Part shown: in pieces, positions 32,579 through 42,977 of the stretch | How positions within the stretch are numbered: the first letter of the stretch is position 1 | Layout: each line of letters opens with the position of its first letter | From: Methylocystis echinoides | Lineage (GTDB): Bacteria > Pseudomonadota > Alphaproteobacteria > Rhizobiales > Beijerinckiaceae | Reading direction: 5' to 3' | Assembly (NCBI RefSeq): GCF_027923385.1 | Contig: NZ_BSEC01000003.1 | Coordinates: forward strand, 1 to 64,000 | DNA length: 64,000 nt | Translations under genes and position numbers: made by a program | The notes under the pieces: generated by a model | The model's database searches: none | Told to the model about the DNA's origin: nothing | The model's input: the letters and a program-made list of their open reading frames with translations, nothing else

Positions 32579-34849
32579 ATGAAGGGCATGTCCCACCCGA
32601 GGAATGACATTGCGCTGAGCCCCGCCGGCAGCAATCATATTTGCGACATCATTGAGCGCGTCAACGTCGATCGCCGCGCCTTGCTGCGCAGCGCGGTCAG
32701 CTCGGCCGCGCTGGCCTCGGTGGGCGGCCTCACGCTGGGTGGCCTGCTCAGCACCGTGCATGCCGCGCCAATCCCTGCCGGCTTCGACTTCCCGGGCATC
32801 GGCTTCGAGAGCATCCCGGCCGAGACTCGTGCCCGCAACGTGGCGGTGCATGGCGGCTCAGACACGGCCGTTTTGGACCGCGTTTCCGTGCCCGCCGGCT
32901 ACAAGGCCGAGCTGTTCGTTGCCTGGGGCGACCCCATCATGCCCGCCGCAGCGCCTTTCATCGGCGACGCCAGCGAAACGGCGGCTCAGCAGGCCCGGCA
33001 GTTCGGCATGCACAACGATGGCATGCACTTTTTCCCCCTGCCAGAAAACGGTGGTCGCTTGAGCAGCGAGCGCGGCGTTCTGTGCGTCAACAACGAGTAC
33101 ACGCACGAGGACATCCTGACCCCCAACGGTCAGGAACTTGGTGCCAACTACACCATTCACAAGACCCGCAAGTCGCAGAACGCCCACGGCGTGTCCATCC
33201 TCGAGGCGCGGCGCATGGGCGGCAAGTGGACGGTGGTCAAGAACTCACCCTACGGCCGTCGGATCACGGCGAACACGCCGTGCAGGATCTCGGGCCCGGC
33301 CGCCGGCCACGCGCTGATGCGAGCCAAAGCCTACGACATCAGCGACACCGCGACCACACCGACTGGGGGCGTCACCGACGGCCGCAGCTGCTTCGGCACG
33401 GTCAACAACTGCGCGCACGGCATCACGCCCTGGGGCACCTACCTCACGTGCGAAGAGAACTGGAACGGCAACTTCAGCAGCGACCTGCCGGTCGACCAGT
33501 CAATTAACACCGAAATAGGCAAGCTCAACCGCCGTTACGGCGTAAGCAGCGGCGGCTTCGGCGTGTACAACTGGCACAAGAACGACGAACGCTTCGACCC
33601 GGCCAAGAACCCTAATGAGCCGCACCTGTTTGGCTGGGTGGTGGAGGTCGACCCGTTCGCACCAGATTCCAAGCCTATCAAGCGCACGGCGCTGGGCCGC
33701 TTCAAGCATGAAAGCGCGCAGTACGTGGTCGACGCCGCCAACAACGTCGCCTTCTACATGGGCGACGATGAGCGCAACGAGTACATTTACAAGTTCGTCT
33801 GCGCCCGCAAGTTCAACCCAGGAAACCAAGCCGCCAACCGCGATCTGCTGGACAGCGGTACGCTGTACGTTGCGCGCTTCGACGCCAACCTGCAAGGCAG
33901 GTGGATTGCGCTGGCGCCGGGCACCATCGGCCTAGATGGCAAAGCGCTGCGCGACAACCCCAACTTCAGCGGCGCCGACGACGCGGAGGTGCTGGCCAAG
34001 ATCCTGATAAAAACACGCCTAGCCGCCGACGCCGTGGGCGCCACGCAAATGGACCGCCCCGAGTGGACCGGCGCGCGCCCACGGATCTTCGGTCACGACG
34101 AAATCGAAATCTACTGCACGCTCACCAACAACAACCGCCGCAGCGGTGGCGACACTTCCTTCCCCCTGCAGACTTCGTCCAACAGCCCCGACGGCTCTAC
34201 GCTTGCCGGCTCGGCCCGCCCGCCGTTCGACGCCGCCAACCCACGCCCCGACAACGACTTCGGCCACATCATTCGCTGGCGAGAGAACGGCAAACGCGTC
34301 ACCGCCACCACCTTCAGCTGGAACATCTTCGTGCAGTGCGGAGATTCGCGCACCACCAAGACCCTGGCAGCAACCTACGTGCCTAACTTGGACTTCGGCA
34401 CCGGCACTGCGAATTACGTCGGCAACGTCGTCGACGTCCCGGCGGGCAGCGCCGACTTCGGCGCCCCAGACGGCCTGTGGTTCGACTATTTCGGCCGCCT
34501 GTGGGTACAGACCGACCAGGTCGGCGACGGTTCGGGCGACTTCATCAACATCGGCGCCAACTGCATGGTCTGCGCCGACCCGAACACCGGCAAAGTTCGC
34601 CGCTTCCTGACCGGCCCGAACAGATGCGAAGTAACCGGCGTGACCATGACCCCGGACGGTAAGACCATGTTCGTGGGGGTGCAGCATCCTGGCGAGGATT
34701 CGAGCGCGGCCAACCCGACCCAGTTCTCGAACTGGCCGCAGAATCAGTGGGCCGTCGAGTCCGACGGAGTCACGCCGCTCCCAAAGGGCCGCCCCCGCTC
34801 CGCCGTGGTGGTGATCACCAAGAACGACGACGGCATCATCGGCAGCTGA
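32579..34849 (+). CDS. PhoX-like (DUF839) alkaline phosphatase, Tat-exported
   Basis: 756 residues. A Tat-type signal (VDRRALLRSAVSSAALASVG, about residues 30-62) precedes the DUF839/PhoX body. Family blocks: ERGVLCVNNEYTHEDILTPN, NCAHGITPWGTYLTCEENWN, RFKHESAQYVVDAANNVAFY, MGDDERNEYIYKFV, GSADFGAPDGLWFDYFGRLW, and GEDSSAANPTQFSNWP near the end. PhoX enzymes are calcium/iron-dependent monophosphatases used under phosphate limitation. The ATG follows CAGGATTTAAAAA. No clear Pho box was found upstream. The preference for GTG, CTG and AAC/AAG codons looks slightly different from the neighbouring genes. Confidence 0.9.
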   Translation: MKGMSHPRNDIALSPAGSNHICDIIERVNVDRRALLRSAVSSAALASVGGLTLGGLLSTVHAAPIPAGFDFPGIGFESIPAETRARNVAVHGGSDTAVLDRVSVPAGYKAELFVAWGDPIMPAAAPFIGDASETAAQQARQFGMHNDGMHFFPLPENGGRLSSERGVLCVNNEYTHEDILTPNGQELGANYTIHKTRKSQNAHGVSILEARRMGGKWTVVKNSPYGRRITANTPCRISGPAAGHALMRAKAYDISDTATTPTGGVTDGRSCFGTVNNCAHGITPWGTYLTCEENWNGNFSSDLPVDQSINTEIGKLNRRYGVSSGGFGVYNWHKNDERFDPAKNPNEPHLFGWVVEVDPFAPDSKPIKRTALGRFKHESAQYVVDAANNVAFYMGDDERNEYIYKFVCARKFNPGNQAANRDLLDSGTLYVARFDANLQGRWIALAPGTIGLDGKALRDNPNFSGADDAEVLAKILIKTRLAADAVGATQMDRPEWTGARPRIFGHDEIEIYCTLTNNNRRSGGDTSFPLQTSSNSPDGSTLAGSARPPFDAANPRPDNDFGHIIRWRENGKRVTATTFSWNIFVQCGDSRTTKTLAATYVPNLDFGTGTANYVGNVVDVPAGSADFGAPDGLWFDYFGRLWVQTDQVGDGSGDFINIGANCMVCADPNTGKVRRFLTGPNRCEVTGVTMTPDGKTMFVGVQHPGEDSSAANPTQFSNWPQNQWAVESDGVTPLPKGRPRSAVVVITKNDDGIIGS

Positions 34850-35239
34850 GCGCGCGGCCACCGAGTGTAATGCAGGAAAAAATCCACTAAGTTCATCACC
34901 TTCGCGCTTGGCGGCCGTGGCCGGCATGTTGGCGCTGGCCGGTGGCGCGAAGGTCTTCACGATGGTCTAAGCCACCGTGACCTTCGCGCACACCGTCGCG
35001 CTAATCGCTTTCGACGGCTTTGACGGGCCTGCTGTCTATTTCGGTTTCTTTGTGAGACGAGACCATTTGGCCGGTGGGTTTCATTTGGGATCCTGAATTG
35101 ACTCCCGGTCTTCAACTGCTTGCTTGCTGAACCGAAAGGGCGGAAGGCGACAGTTTGGAGAATGATCTGCGATGCTTGAGGAAAGAGCGGCAAGAGTCTG
35201 CGCCTTGACAGACCTCCAAATTCGAGGATCGTGTTATCC
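34850..35239. other. Non-coding stretch with gene debris
   Basis: About 390 bp. A short hydrophobic frame near 34900-34970 is open but without a start or ribosome site. Nothing else was recognised before the IS5-type element. Confidence 0.3.
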
Positions 35240-35242
35240 TTA

Positions 35243-36178
35243 GAGTCTGTCCGAAGACTTCATGACTGATTACAGAGCCTTCTGAGCATGAGGCGAATGG
35301 AGGCGAGGCGCAAGAAAGCGAGCGCCTTCCGATTAAGATTTTCCCAATCCTTGGCCAATCGGCGACAGCGGCCCAGCCAGGATAAAGTTCGCTCAACAAC
35401 CCAACGCCTGGGCAAGACCTCGAAGCCTTTGGCCGCATCGGAACGCTTGACGATTTCTGTCACAAGACCCGGCAAGGCTTTCTTCAGCGCCTCGCGAAAT
35501 TGGGGACCCCGGTAGCCGCCATCGGCGAACAGTTTTTGAAGAAATGGAAATTTCCCGAACAACGTGCTCAAGACGAGAATGCCGCCATCGCGATCTTGAA
35601 TGTCCGCGCTATGAACGACGGCGTGAAGCAGCAGGCCTAAAGTGTCGACAAGAATATGTCGCTTCTTGCCTTTGACCTTCTTGCCCGCGTCATAGCCATG
35701 GGGATCGATATGGCTCCCCCTTTTTCAGCGCTTTTCACGCTCTGGCTGTCGATGACGGCGGCAGTCGGACTGGCCTCGCGCCCTTCCGCTTCCCTGCACA
35801 TAACATAAAGCACGTGGTGGATGCGTTCTAACGTCCCGTCATATGTCCAAAGATCGAAATAGCCATAAACCGTGCTTTTGGGTGGGAAGTCCTTTGGAAT
35901 CGCACGCCACTGACAGCCTGTCGATAGGACATACATCAGACCGTTGATCACCTCGCGCATGTTCACCCTGCGCTTGCCGCCGCCGCGCCTTGCAGGCGGG
36001 ATCAGAGGTCCGACAAATCCCCATTCCGCGTCCGTCAGATCGCTGGGATAACGCAATTTGCTACGATCATAACGAGCGCGATTTTCCTTCGTCCACATTC
36101 GGCGATCTCCAAAAGAATCAGGTCGCCTCGTTGAATCATAACCGACTCATTCGGCTCAACTTTTCTTCGGACAGACAC
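35243..36178 (-). mobile_element. IS5-family (IS427-type) insertion sequence with decayed transposase
   Basis: 936 bp. Inverted ends GAGTCTGTCCGAAGA (left) and its near-copy with GTGTCTG (right, reversed) differ at one base. A 3-bp direct repeat TTA flanks it at 35240-35242 and 36179-36181, as expected for this group. The transposase on the minus strand is broken by frameshifts. It lies between a PhoX-like gene and an endo/exonuclease/phosphatase gene. Confidence 0.9.
35260..36098 (-). pseudogene. IS5-family transposase, frameshifted
   Basis: The N-terminal part begins at 36098 (MWTKENRARYDRSKLRYPSD) with DLTDAEWGFVGPLIPPARRG, GCQWRAIPKDFPPKSTVYGY and AVIDSQSVKSAEKGG. The frame then shifts near 35710-35730, losing bases of the KGGARIDPHGYDAGKKVKG segment, and ends at 35637. 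The C-terminal part continues in another frame: STLFGKFPFLQKLFADGGYR, FEVLPRRWVVERTLSWLGRC and RRLAKDWENL to 35260. All three DDE regions are still recognisable but in different frames. Confidence 0.85.
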
Positions 36179-36267
36179 TTACAATCTCTCCGGCGCTTTA
36201 AAACCATCGGAGCGCACAATCATCGCTTCTATTTGCGCGCAGCTCAGTCACTTTAATGGAGGGAGCC

Positions 36268-37380
36268 ATGCGGCTCGCCGTTTACAACGTCGAAAATCTT
36301 TTTGACCGCGCCCGCGCCATGAATCTCGACAAATGGGCCGACGGGAAGGCAGTCCTCGACAAATTTGCCAAACTAAACGCGCTCCTTGGCAAGGTGGCCT
36401 ACAGCGGCGCCGACAGGATGCGGATTGCCGGGCTGCTCGTGGAGTTGGGGCTCGAAAAATCTGACTCATCCGAATTCGTCATCCTGCGCCAGAACAGAGG
36501 CAAGCTGCTGCGCCGCCCGCGCACCGGCGGTGTAGAGATCGTCGCCGATGGCCGCGCTGATTGGGCGGGCTCACTTGAACTGCGCGACGAGCCAATCTCC
36601 GAGCAGGCGATGCAGAATACCGCGCGCGTCATGATCGACGTCGGGGCCGACGTTCTCGGCGTCGTCGAGGCGGAAAACCGCCCGGCTCTCTGGGAATTTA
36701 ATACGGGGCTCATCGCCACGCTCGGCGGCGCGCCCTATCGACACGCCATGCTGATCGACGGCAATGACGACCGCGGAATCGACGTCGGCCTTCTCACTGG
36801 CGAGCAATTTCCCATCGGCAACCTGCGCAGCCATGTCGACGACCGCCTCCCCGACGGAAAACCGGTCTTTTCGCGCGATTGCGCCGAGTTCGAGGTGACC
36901 GCGCCCTCGGGCGCGACGCTGCTCGTAATGCTCAATCACTTCAAGAGCAAGGGCTTCGGCTCCCAGCAAGCTTCAAACGCCAAGCGCCGCGCGCAGGCGG
37001 CTCGCGTCGCCGAGATTTATCAGGAGCGTCGGGCGCAGGGCTACGAACTTATCGCAGTAATGGGTGATCTCAACGACACACCCGACAGCGAGCCGCTGCA
37101 GCCGCTCATCGAGGGAACGACGCTGAAGGACATTTTCCTTCACGCCGTGTTCGACGACGGGGGCCGCCCAGGCACCTTCGGGCCCTGCGGTGCTGGCAAC
37201 AAGATTGATTACATCCTCCTTTCGCCGGCACTATTCGGGAAGGTGACTGCGGGCGGCGTGTTCCGTAAGGGCGTTTGGCCCGGCTCGCGTCCAGCCAAAT
37301 GGGAGGCTTATCCGGAGGTCTCCCGGCCGAACGAAGCCGCCTCCGACCATGCGGCGGTATGGGTGGACATCGAATTTTGA
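36268..37380 (+). CDS. Endonuclease/exonuclease/phosphatase family protein
   Basis: 370 residues. ATG at 36268 has GGAGGGAG upstream. Family residues: N-terminal LAVYNVENLFDRA, ADVLGVVEAENRPALWEFN (metal-binding Glu), LVMLNHFKSKGFGSQ, AVMGDLNDTPDSEPL (catalytic Asp/Asn) and SDHAAVWVDIEF at the end (catalytic His). The GN-x-x-DY motif appears as NKIDYILLSPAL. The substrate (DNA, phospholipid or phosphoester) cannot be read from sequence. No signal peptide is visible, so it is probably cytoplasmic. Confidence 0.85.
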   Translation: MRLAVYNVENLFDRARAMNLDKWADGKAVLDKFAKLNALLGKVAYSGADRMRIAGLLVELGLEKSDSSEFVILRQNRGKLLRRPRTGGVEIVADGRADWAGSLELRDEPISEQAMQNTARVMIDVGADVLGVVEAENRPALWEFNTGLIATLGGAPYRHAMLIDGNDDRGIDVGLLTGEQFPIGNLRSHVDDRLPDGKPVFSRDCAEFEVTAPSGATLLVMLNHFKSKGFGSQQASNAKRRAQAARVAEIYQERRAQGYELIAVMGDLNDTPDSEPLQPLIEGTTLKDIFLHAVFDDGGRPGTFGPCGAGNKIDYILLSPALFGKVTAGGVFRKGVWPGSRPAKWEAYPEVSRPNEAASDHAAVWVDIEF

Positions 37381-37864
37381 GGAGGCGCTCTCGCGGCGGC
37401 CTTGATTAATCCCGAGCGCCGATCAAGATTGATGCTTACAGCAGTCGAACGATTTTCATGTATTCGACAATCGCGGCGGCGCCATCTTTGTCGCCCACCC
37501 GACGAGCCCGTGGCGATCTTGTCGGCTTCCGCCAATCCTGTTGTGTCACCGATCGAATGATGCTGCGGAGATTTTGTCCAGAAGTTAGCCCGCCTTCACT
37601 TTCTGGCTTCTCCTCCCCCGAATAGCCGATGCGCGTCTTGTTGTAATTCCCGCTCCAATGATACGCTTGGGCTTTGGCTGGGAACGATTAAGCAATAGCC
37701 ATTATGATGTGGTGGCGTTTTCCTCGGGGTGCGTCCGCCATACCGTCGAATCCAGCCGCCATCTCTAACCCGGAGTCGCCCCGGTCAAAATTACCGCAAT
37801 CGGTTGTGTCAGCTAAGTGTGCCACACGCCAGTTGGAGCCATGGTACAAGAAATCGCATAGGTT
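37381..37864. other. Non-coding stretch before the AI-2E transporter remnant
   Basis: About 480 bp without a credible gene. Short frames on both strands lack starts or family resemblance. Confidence 0.3.
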
Positions 37865-38451
37865 ATGGGACGAATCGGGCGGACGACTGTTCAACTCGCC
37901 GTGACAACAATCACGCTTTTCTTCTTCTATCGGGACGGCGGGCTGGTATTGGAACAGGCTCGCAGGGCACTGCGAAAAGTGGCCGGCGAGCCGGCGGACC
38001 ACTATTTGAAAGTCGTAGAGAGACGACATAAGCGGTGGTTTTCGGCCTGATTGTCAGCGCCTTGGCGCAGGGGCTCATTGCAGGCTACGCTTTCGTCGGC
38101 GTCGGAACTCCTGTTTTGTTGGGCGCGCTCACGGCCGTGACAGCGCTCGAGCCGTTTCTGGGCTTTTTCGCAGTTTGGGGCCGATCAGCTTATGGCTCTC
38201 GTTCCGATCGGTTTAGCACCGGGCTCACTTTGCTGGCGGGGGGAGCTTCATTGTGAATCCCACAGACAACTCTTTTGAAACCACTATTGATCAGCAACGC
38301 GACGGACGTGCCGCTTGACATCGTCCTATTCGGGGTCACGGGCGGCTTGCTCGCATTCGGGCTGGTAGAGCTATTTCTCGTTCCGCTCATTCTCGCAATC
38401 CTTTTCGCCGTCTGGCGCGAATGGCTGGCGGAGGACGGGCTGAGCGCCTGA
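37865..38451 (+). pseudogene. AI-2E family transporter, decayed 3' half (relative of the gene at 59.4 kb)
   Basis: Frames together read [20 protein letters not shown], then [20 protein letters not shown], a shift, [17 protein letters not shown], and [14 protein letters not shown]. This closely follows residues from about 145 to the end of the intact transporter at 59437-60492. At least three frame changes and several stops are present. The N-terminal half is missing. The shared DNA is similar along its length, so the two are copies of a common ancestor, one decayed. Confidence 0.85.
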
Positions 38452-38639
38452 GCGCAACTGATCAGCCCGGGATTGCCAAGCAAGGCCCGCGGGTGCCAAA
38501 GGAGGAACAAGGAAACCTTTCAGTAGAAAAAGAAAGGCGTAGAAGCGGACCGCTCGAAAGACGATCTCACCAAGGCCCATCGGGGGGCGAACATGGGGGA
38601 TCCCGCTGCATCGCGTGCGCGCTCGTCCAAATGGGGCGC

Positions 38640-38876
38640 GCCGTCGGCTTCGTGAGCTACCGGCACCGCGGCGCGGAACGCTTCTTCGAAGGCGTTCCAG
38701 TCATCTTAGTGCGCCACGGAAAGGCGCAGGAAAAGGCGCTGGCGCGCGAGCAGATCACTCGCTCGGAACTCATGGAAGCCATCCGCCGCGAAGGCCATAC
38801 GAGCGTCGCGAACATCCGCTTCGCCGTGCTGGAAAACGATGGGTCCATCACCGTCGGCGCGAAGCGGGAAAAGTGA
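38640..38876 (+). pseudogene. DUF421 (YetF-like) membrane protein, C-terminal fragment
   Basis: The frame reads FFEGVPVILVRHGKAQEKAL, then AREQITRSELMEAIRREGHT and FAVLENDGSITVGAKREK, the soluble C-terminal domain of DUF421/YetF proteins. The membrane-spanning N-terminal part is absent; upstream codons back to about 38440 do not match. It is a truncated gene in a region of debris. Confidence 0.7.
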
Positions 38877-38921
38877 GACGCGGCATCCTCGCCGAGCGAT
38901 GGGTGCGGGAGTGGGCAAGGC

Positions 38922-39125
38922 GATCAAATCGGGAAGCCCTCGTTTCGCATTCACGTGCAAATAAACGGCGGCGAGTGCGTCAGTCCGAGGATAAGAGCCA
39001 AGGAATTGAAGAAGGGGGACAAGTTCACGGTCCCCTATATGGACTACTCCGATATGTGCTTCTACTCCGGAAAGGTGACGATCAAGACAAGCGACGGCAA
39101 GAGGCAGACGTTTTTCCCCATGTAA
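38922..39125 (+). pseudogene. Unidentified gene fragment, no start codon
   Basis: A frame ending at 39123-39125 reads SFRIHVQINGGECVSPRIRA, then KELKKGDKFTVPYMDYSDMC, FYSGKVTIKTSDGKRQTFFP. Its composition and alternation of strands look like a real small beta-rich domain, but no ATG/GTG start with a ribosome site lies upstream in this frame. I do not recognise the family. It lies 45 bp after the DUF421 fragment. Confidence 0.35.
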
Positions 39126-39223
39126 CGCAGATCGTCCTATTCCCTGCGAGGTCCGCGGCACCGCTGTCGTACGACGGTCATCGCCGCGAACCGTAGAATG
39201 TCGCAACCCCCGATGGACTCTAT

Positions 39224-39469
39224 TCAGTCCCCCTCTGGGGCGTCTGCTCCCGCCGCGCCCTCCAGAACGATCTCACCCCACGGATCATGAGGCCTGGCGT
39301 ATCGCAACGGAGCAGCTGCCCAATAGTCGATGAACGGGCCGGGCCGGCCCCAGCTCGGGGCACAGGGACCGATGGCGTGGCGGTGATAACAGGGATAAAC
39401 GTGGGCAAGCGCAGGCCCCGCGCCCGCGAAGGTGACAAGCAGAAACGCAAGAAGGCGCGATTTTGACAT
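39224..39469 (-). CDS. Small secreted protein of unknown function
   Basis: 81 residues. AGGAAGGA precedes the ATG at 39469. A signal peptide is evident (MSKSRLLAFLLVTFAGAGPA, cleavage likely after ALA). The mature part is about 60 residues, rich in Pro/His/Tyr with two Cys (HVYPCYHRHAIGPCAPSWGR) and an acidic end. It is unlike any family I recognise. His and Cys could bind metal; this is inference. Confidence 0.5.
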   Translation of the reverse strand: MSKSRLLAFLLVTFAGAGPALAHVYPCYHRHAIGPCAPSWGRPGPFIDYWAAAPLRYARPHDPWGEIVLEGAAGADAPEGD

Positions 39470-39601
39470 TCCTTCCTCCCATTCGCGCGTCCTGTCGAAG
39501 CAGGCGCGCCCTACGGGGTGTTATATTGCTGTCATGGAACCATGGTAGTGCGCGCCGAAATTTGTCGACAGCCGAGACCGTGATCCGGTCGACGATAAAC
39601 G

Positions 39602-40200
39602 TCAAATAGCGTTGACGAGGCTCAACTCTGCAGAAGCCTCATCTAAATCCACGTTGGGTCGCTCCTGGATCGCAGGGACAGGACGAAGCTGAACGCTGCA
39701 GCAGCAAGGCACCAGACGGAATGCCAGGCCGACCTGTTCGTGGCGGTGCATAGACGAAGGTTGCAAACACAAAACGAAGAGCGCGACGCCTCGCCGGCAA
39801 CTGGCGACGAGCGGCACGACGGTCAGTAGAAGATAGAGCGCATCCACGACAAGCGGTGGTCGGTCGAAGACCGGCACGTAGGCGAGCCAATGCCGCACGA
39901 CTGTGAGGTCTATGCCGGGGTGGAAAGAGCGCTGTGAGATCAGCCACAGGGCCAGAGCAATACCGACGCAGCCCATTGCTTGCCATATGTTTCGACGCGA
40001 GGCGTCGGTCTAGGCATAGGACGCCGCGAAGGGCGTGAGCACAGGCCAGAGGCAAAAAGTGATTAGCATATAAAGGTAACGAAAAACTGCGCGTGTAGCG
40101 GATCGGGCAGCGTGGCCCAGACCCCGCCCTCGCTGAACGACGGCCACTTGCAGGGCCTCTCCCACGGTCGCGGAAGTGATGGAACAATACGTATTGCGAA
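39602..40200 (-). pseudogene. Decayed multi-spanning membrane protein, DUF6629-like
   Basis: On the minus strand the stretch reads FICMLITFCLWPVLTPFAAS, an in-frame stop, then MGCVGIALALWLISQRSFHP, VVRHWLAYVPVFDRPP and VDALYLLLTVVPLVASCRRG, then a shift. Several hydrophobic spans in the order of DUF6629-type proteins (WPTLSP, then a span, an H-x-LPY-like loop, LYL, SxHR) are suggested. At least one stop and one frameshift interrupt it. The family assignment is tentative. Confidence 0.45.
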
Positions 40201-40448
40201 GTTAAGTCCAGTCTGCCTTTGCTGCGCAACTTCTTGAATTTCGCATCGCCGATTTTGCGGGGCGCAAGCGCGAAACGTTTGAAATACGCAGCGTATCCCG
40301 GCTGGCTTATATAGGAAAATTCAGGCGTCGTTGGATGGCCTCCATAGGCGCGTCTCTAAGAAGAGAAGGCGCTCCCTCGCGCACTTTTTCCGCCGCGCGG
40401 GGTTAGGTGTCGGTTGCACGTCCTCGCGCATCGACAGTGAGCTTGTCC

Positions 40449-42827
40449 CTACTTGGACGGAACGAGTGTAAGCCGCCAGATCGATCCTCCTGGCAGGAAC
40501 GGGGTCGCCCGGCCTTTCGCCCAGTCGTCGTGGCCCAAATTATAGTATGGCGACAGCGGATGGCCGCTCTGGCCGGTGGGCATGTGGTAAATGCCTTCCG
40601 ACTCATGGCCCGGCGCCACGACAAAGCGCATGGAGGCGCCGAAGCCGGGCGCGGAAACCCGCGGCTGATAGACGTCGCCCGGTTGCGGCTCGTCCGGCGG
40701 ATCTAGGAGGACCGCGCCGATCCCCGGCGCAGCGGCGTCGAGAGGGTGATTGATGCCGGCGTGATTGGCCCGGCCCCAAGTAAACGCCTCCAATCGGCCG
40801 CCGGCTTGCGTTTCGAGCGCCGTGGACGTCTTGGCGAGCGCCGCGTCGATGACGGCGTTCCAATTTTGATAGCCCGGCGGCACAAGCGCCGCCGGCCGTT
40901 CGCTGAGCAGCCGCCACGCTGGTTCGTCTGCTTGGTTGGTCGGCAATCGGCGCGGCTGAGAAGACGGGGCCTCGAGAGAAGGCACCTTCGCCATGTAGCT
41001 CTCGTAGATCGACGAAATCAGCTCCACCCGGAAGTCCCGCACCAGGCGATAGCCGATCGACTCCGGCGCCGCGCGGCCCATCCAATTCTCGATAGCGGGG
41101 ATCAGGCGCGCATATTCTGGCTCTCGCGCATGATTTTGCAGCGTTTGCAGCAGCAGCTCCCGCCAGCGCTGCAGGACGAGACCGCGATCGTCGAGCTGTA
41201 TGGCGAAGAGGTCAGTTTCGGATAAACGCGGACGGGAGAACAGAGCGTCGCGTATCTGGCGCTCTCTCGCGCCATGGGCGTAAAGCCCGCCGCCAAGCTT
41301 TCCCAAGGCGTCCCCACCAACGACGCGCGCATTGGCCGTCCAGATGCGCTGACCAGCCGGATTGTAGATGATGGGGACTTCATCGGCCGCCAGATGTCCG
41401 TTCCAGCCTTTTTGGCCATCGGCCCAGGAGGCTGGCGTCCGTCCATCATGGCCAAACCGACGAGGAAGCGGGCTCGTTACAGTCCATCCAAGATTGCCCT
41501 CCACGTCGCCCGCGACCATATTTTGATGCGGAATGCCCATGCGATGCGCGATTCCGAGCGCGTCGCGCGTGCTCTTCGCGCGTTCCAGCTCCAACGCGCT
41601 CTGCAAATTCACCGCAGCGGGATCATGGGCGATCCAGCGATAGGCAAGCTTGCGGCCCTTCTGGTCCTTGCCGATGACCGGCCCCCAAACGCTCTCCTCA
41701 ACGACCAGACTTTCGTTTGGCTTGCAGGCGTCGCACAATGGCTCCTCCACCCGCGCCAGCTCTTTCGGGCCGTCGGGCGTGAGGTAGCGGCCGCCTTTCT
41801 CGTCCGCCTGTTCGAGAATGACGACATCGCTCGTATCGACGTAGCTGTTGGTGAAGCCCCAGGCGACGCGGCCATTGCTGCCCGCCACGATGTTGGGCGC
41901 GCCAGGTAGGGTCACGCCGGCGATGTCGAGCGCCGGGCCCTCCTCGCCCTGCAGCACGAGTCGCGCCCTGAACCAGGTGTTCGGCACGCGCAGACCCATA
42001 TGCATGTCATTGGCGATAATGGCGGCGCCTCGGGCGCTTGCCGCGCCGCCAACGCCGAAGGCGTTGCTGCCGGGAAGGGTCGGCTCGACCCAGCCTTGCG
42101 CCGAAGGCCCCGAATTGCTCGCATGCTTCACTCCTGCCGCCGGCGTTTTTGGCGTCGGCAGGATGGATCCATCCAGAGCTGCGTCCCAAGCCGTCCCTTC
42201 CGGGAATAGAAAGTCCGTGAGCGGCTGGCCCAGAGCTTCGAGCGCGCCGGCCCGTCGGCGCTCGGTAAGCCCATCTGATTCCTGCAGGGTGAGATACATG
42301 GCGAAGACGGTCAGGATCGTATCTTCTGGCGCCCAGGGGGTCGGCTTGGCGAAGAGCGCAAAATATTCGAACGGCGCGGCGCGCAAGTCGCTGAGGCCCC
42401 GGTTCACGCCCTTTACGTAAGCATCGAGGACTTCGCGCGCCTCTGAGCTCATCGCCGCGATGACGCCTGCCGCGCGATGGCGAAACCGATGTAAGCGGGC
42501 TGTCCTGTCCCGCTCGAGCGCGGCCCGCCCAACCAGGTCGGAGAGTTCGCCTGCGGCTGAGCGGCGCAACAAATCCATCTGAAAAAATCGCTCTTGCGCA
42601 TGGATGTAGCCGAGGCCCCAGGCCAAGTCGGCCCGCGTGCGGCCGGTGAGGGTTGCGGCGCCTTTCACGTCCCGCGCGACCGTCACAGGCGCGGAGAGCC
42701 CGGCGGCGGTAACGGTCCCTTCCAGCTGCGGCAAGCTGAGTCGCAGGAGGCCGACGGCGCCAAGGCAGGCGGTCAAAAGAGCAGCGCCAGACAAAAGGAA
42801 TGCAAATTTGATGGACGGACGACGCAT
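40449..42827 (-). CDS. Penicillin acylase family (Ntn-hydrolase) protein
   Basis: 792 residues from ATG at 42827 (GAAAGGG upstream). The N-terminus has a lipobox-like LLTAC (Cys21) after a hydrophobic stretch, suggesting a lipoprotein or exported precursor. The alpha-chain hallmark GLGYIHAQERFFQMDLLRRS (71-90) and the self-cleavage site with nucleophile Ser254 in LPGSNAFGVGG are present. Later GAPNIVAGSNGRVAWGFTNS and PHQNMVAGDVEGNLGW support the family. Such enzymes hydrolyse amide bonds of N-acylated small molecules. It is the last gene of the amine-related minus-strand run, 150 bp after the GNAT gene, so its substrate may be an N-acyl amine (inference). Confidence 0.9.
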   Translation of the reverse strand: MRRPSIKFAFLLSGAALLTACLGAVGLLRLSLPQLEGTVTAAGLSAPVTVARDVKGAATLTGRTRADLAWGLGYIHAQERFFQMDLLRRSAAGELSDLVGRAALERDRTARLHRFRHRAAGVIAAMSSEAREVLDAYVKGVNRGLSDLRAAPFEYFALFAKPTPWAPEDTILTVFAMYLTLQESDGLTERRRAGALEALGQPLTDFLFPEGTAWDAALDGSILPTPKTPAAGVKHASNSGPSAQGWVEPTLPGSNAFGVGGAASARGAAIIANDMHMGLRVPNTWFRARLVLQGEEGPALDIAGVTLPGAPNIVAGSNGRVAWGFTNSYVDTSDVVILEQADEKGGRYLTPDGPKELARVEEPLCDACKPNESLVVEESVWGPVIGKDQKGRKLAYRWIAHDPAAVNLQSALELERAKSTRDALGIAHRMGIPHQNMVAGDVEGNLGWTVTSPLPRRFGHDGRTPASWADGQKGWNGHLAADEVPIIYNPAGQRIWTANARVVGGDALGKLGGGLYAHGARERQIRDALFSRPRLSETDLFAIQLDDRGLVLQRWRELLLQTLQNHAREPEYARLIPAIENWMGRAAPESIGYRLVRDFRVELISSIYESYMAKVPSLEAPSSQPRRLPTNQADEPAWRLLSERPAALVPPGYQNWNAVIDAALAKTSTALETQAGGRLEAFTWGRANHAGINHPLDAAAPGIGAVLLDPPDEPQPGDVYQPRVSAPGFGASMRFVVAPGHESEGIYHMPTGQSGHPLSPYYNLGHDDWAKGRATPFLPGGSIWRLTLVPSK

Positions 42828-42977
42828 CCAAACCCTTTCAAGCTCAGGGGTGCCTGTGCAAGGTTCAGTTCGCTTCGAGAATAGCGATATTGGTCCGCCT
42901 CCGGAAGACCGCATCCCCGCGGGGAATGCGTCGTCCTGTCCTGATCGAGTTTAATCTCCAAAAGAGCAAGCGTCGGT

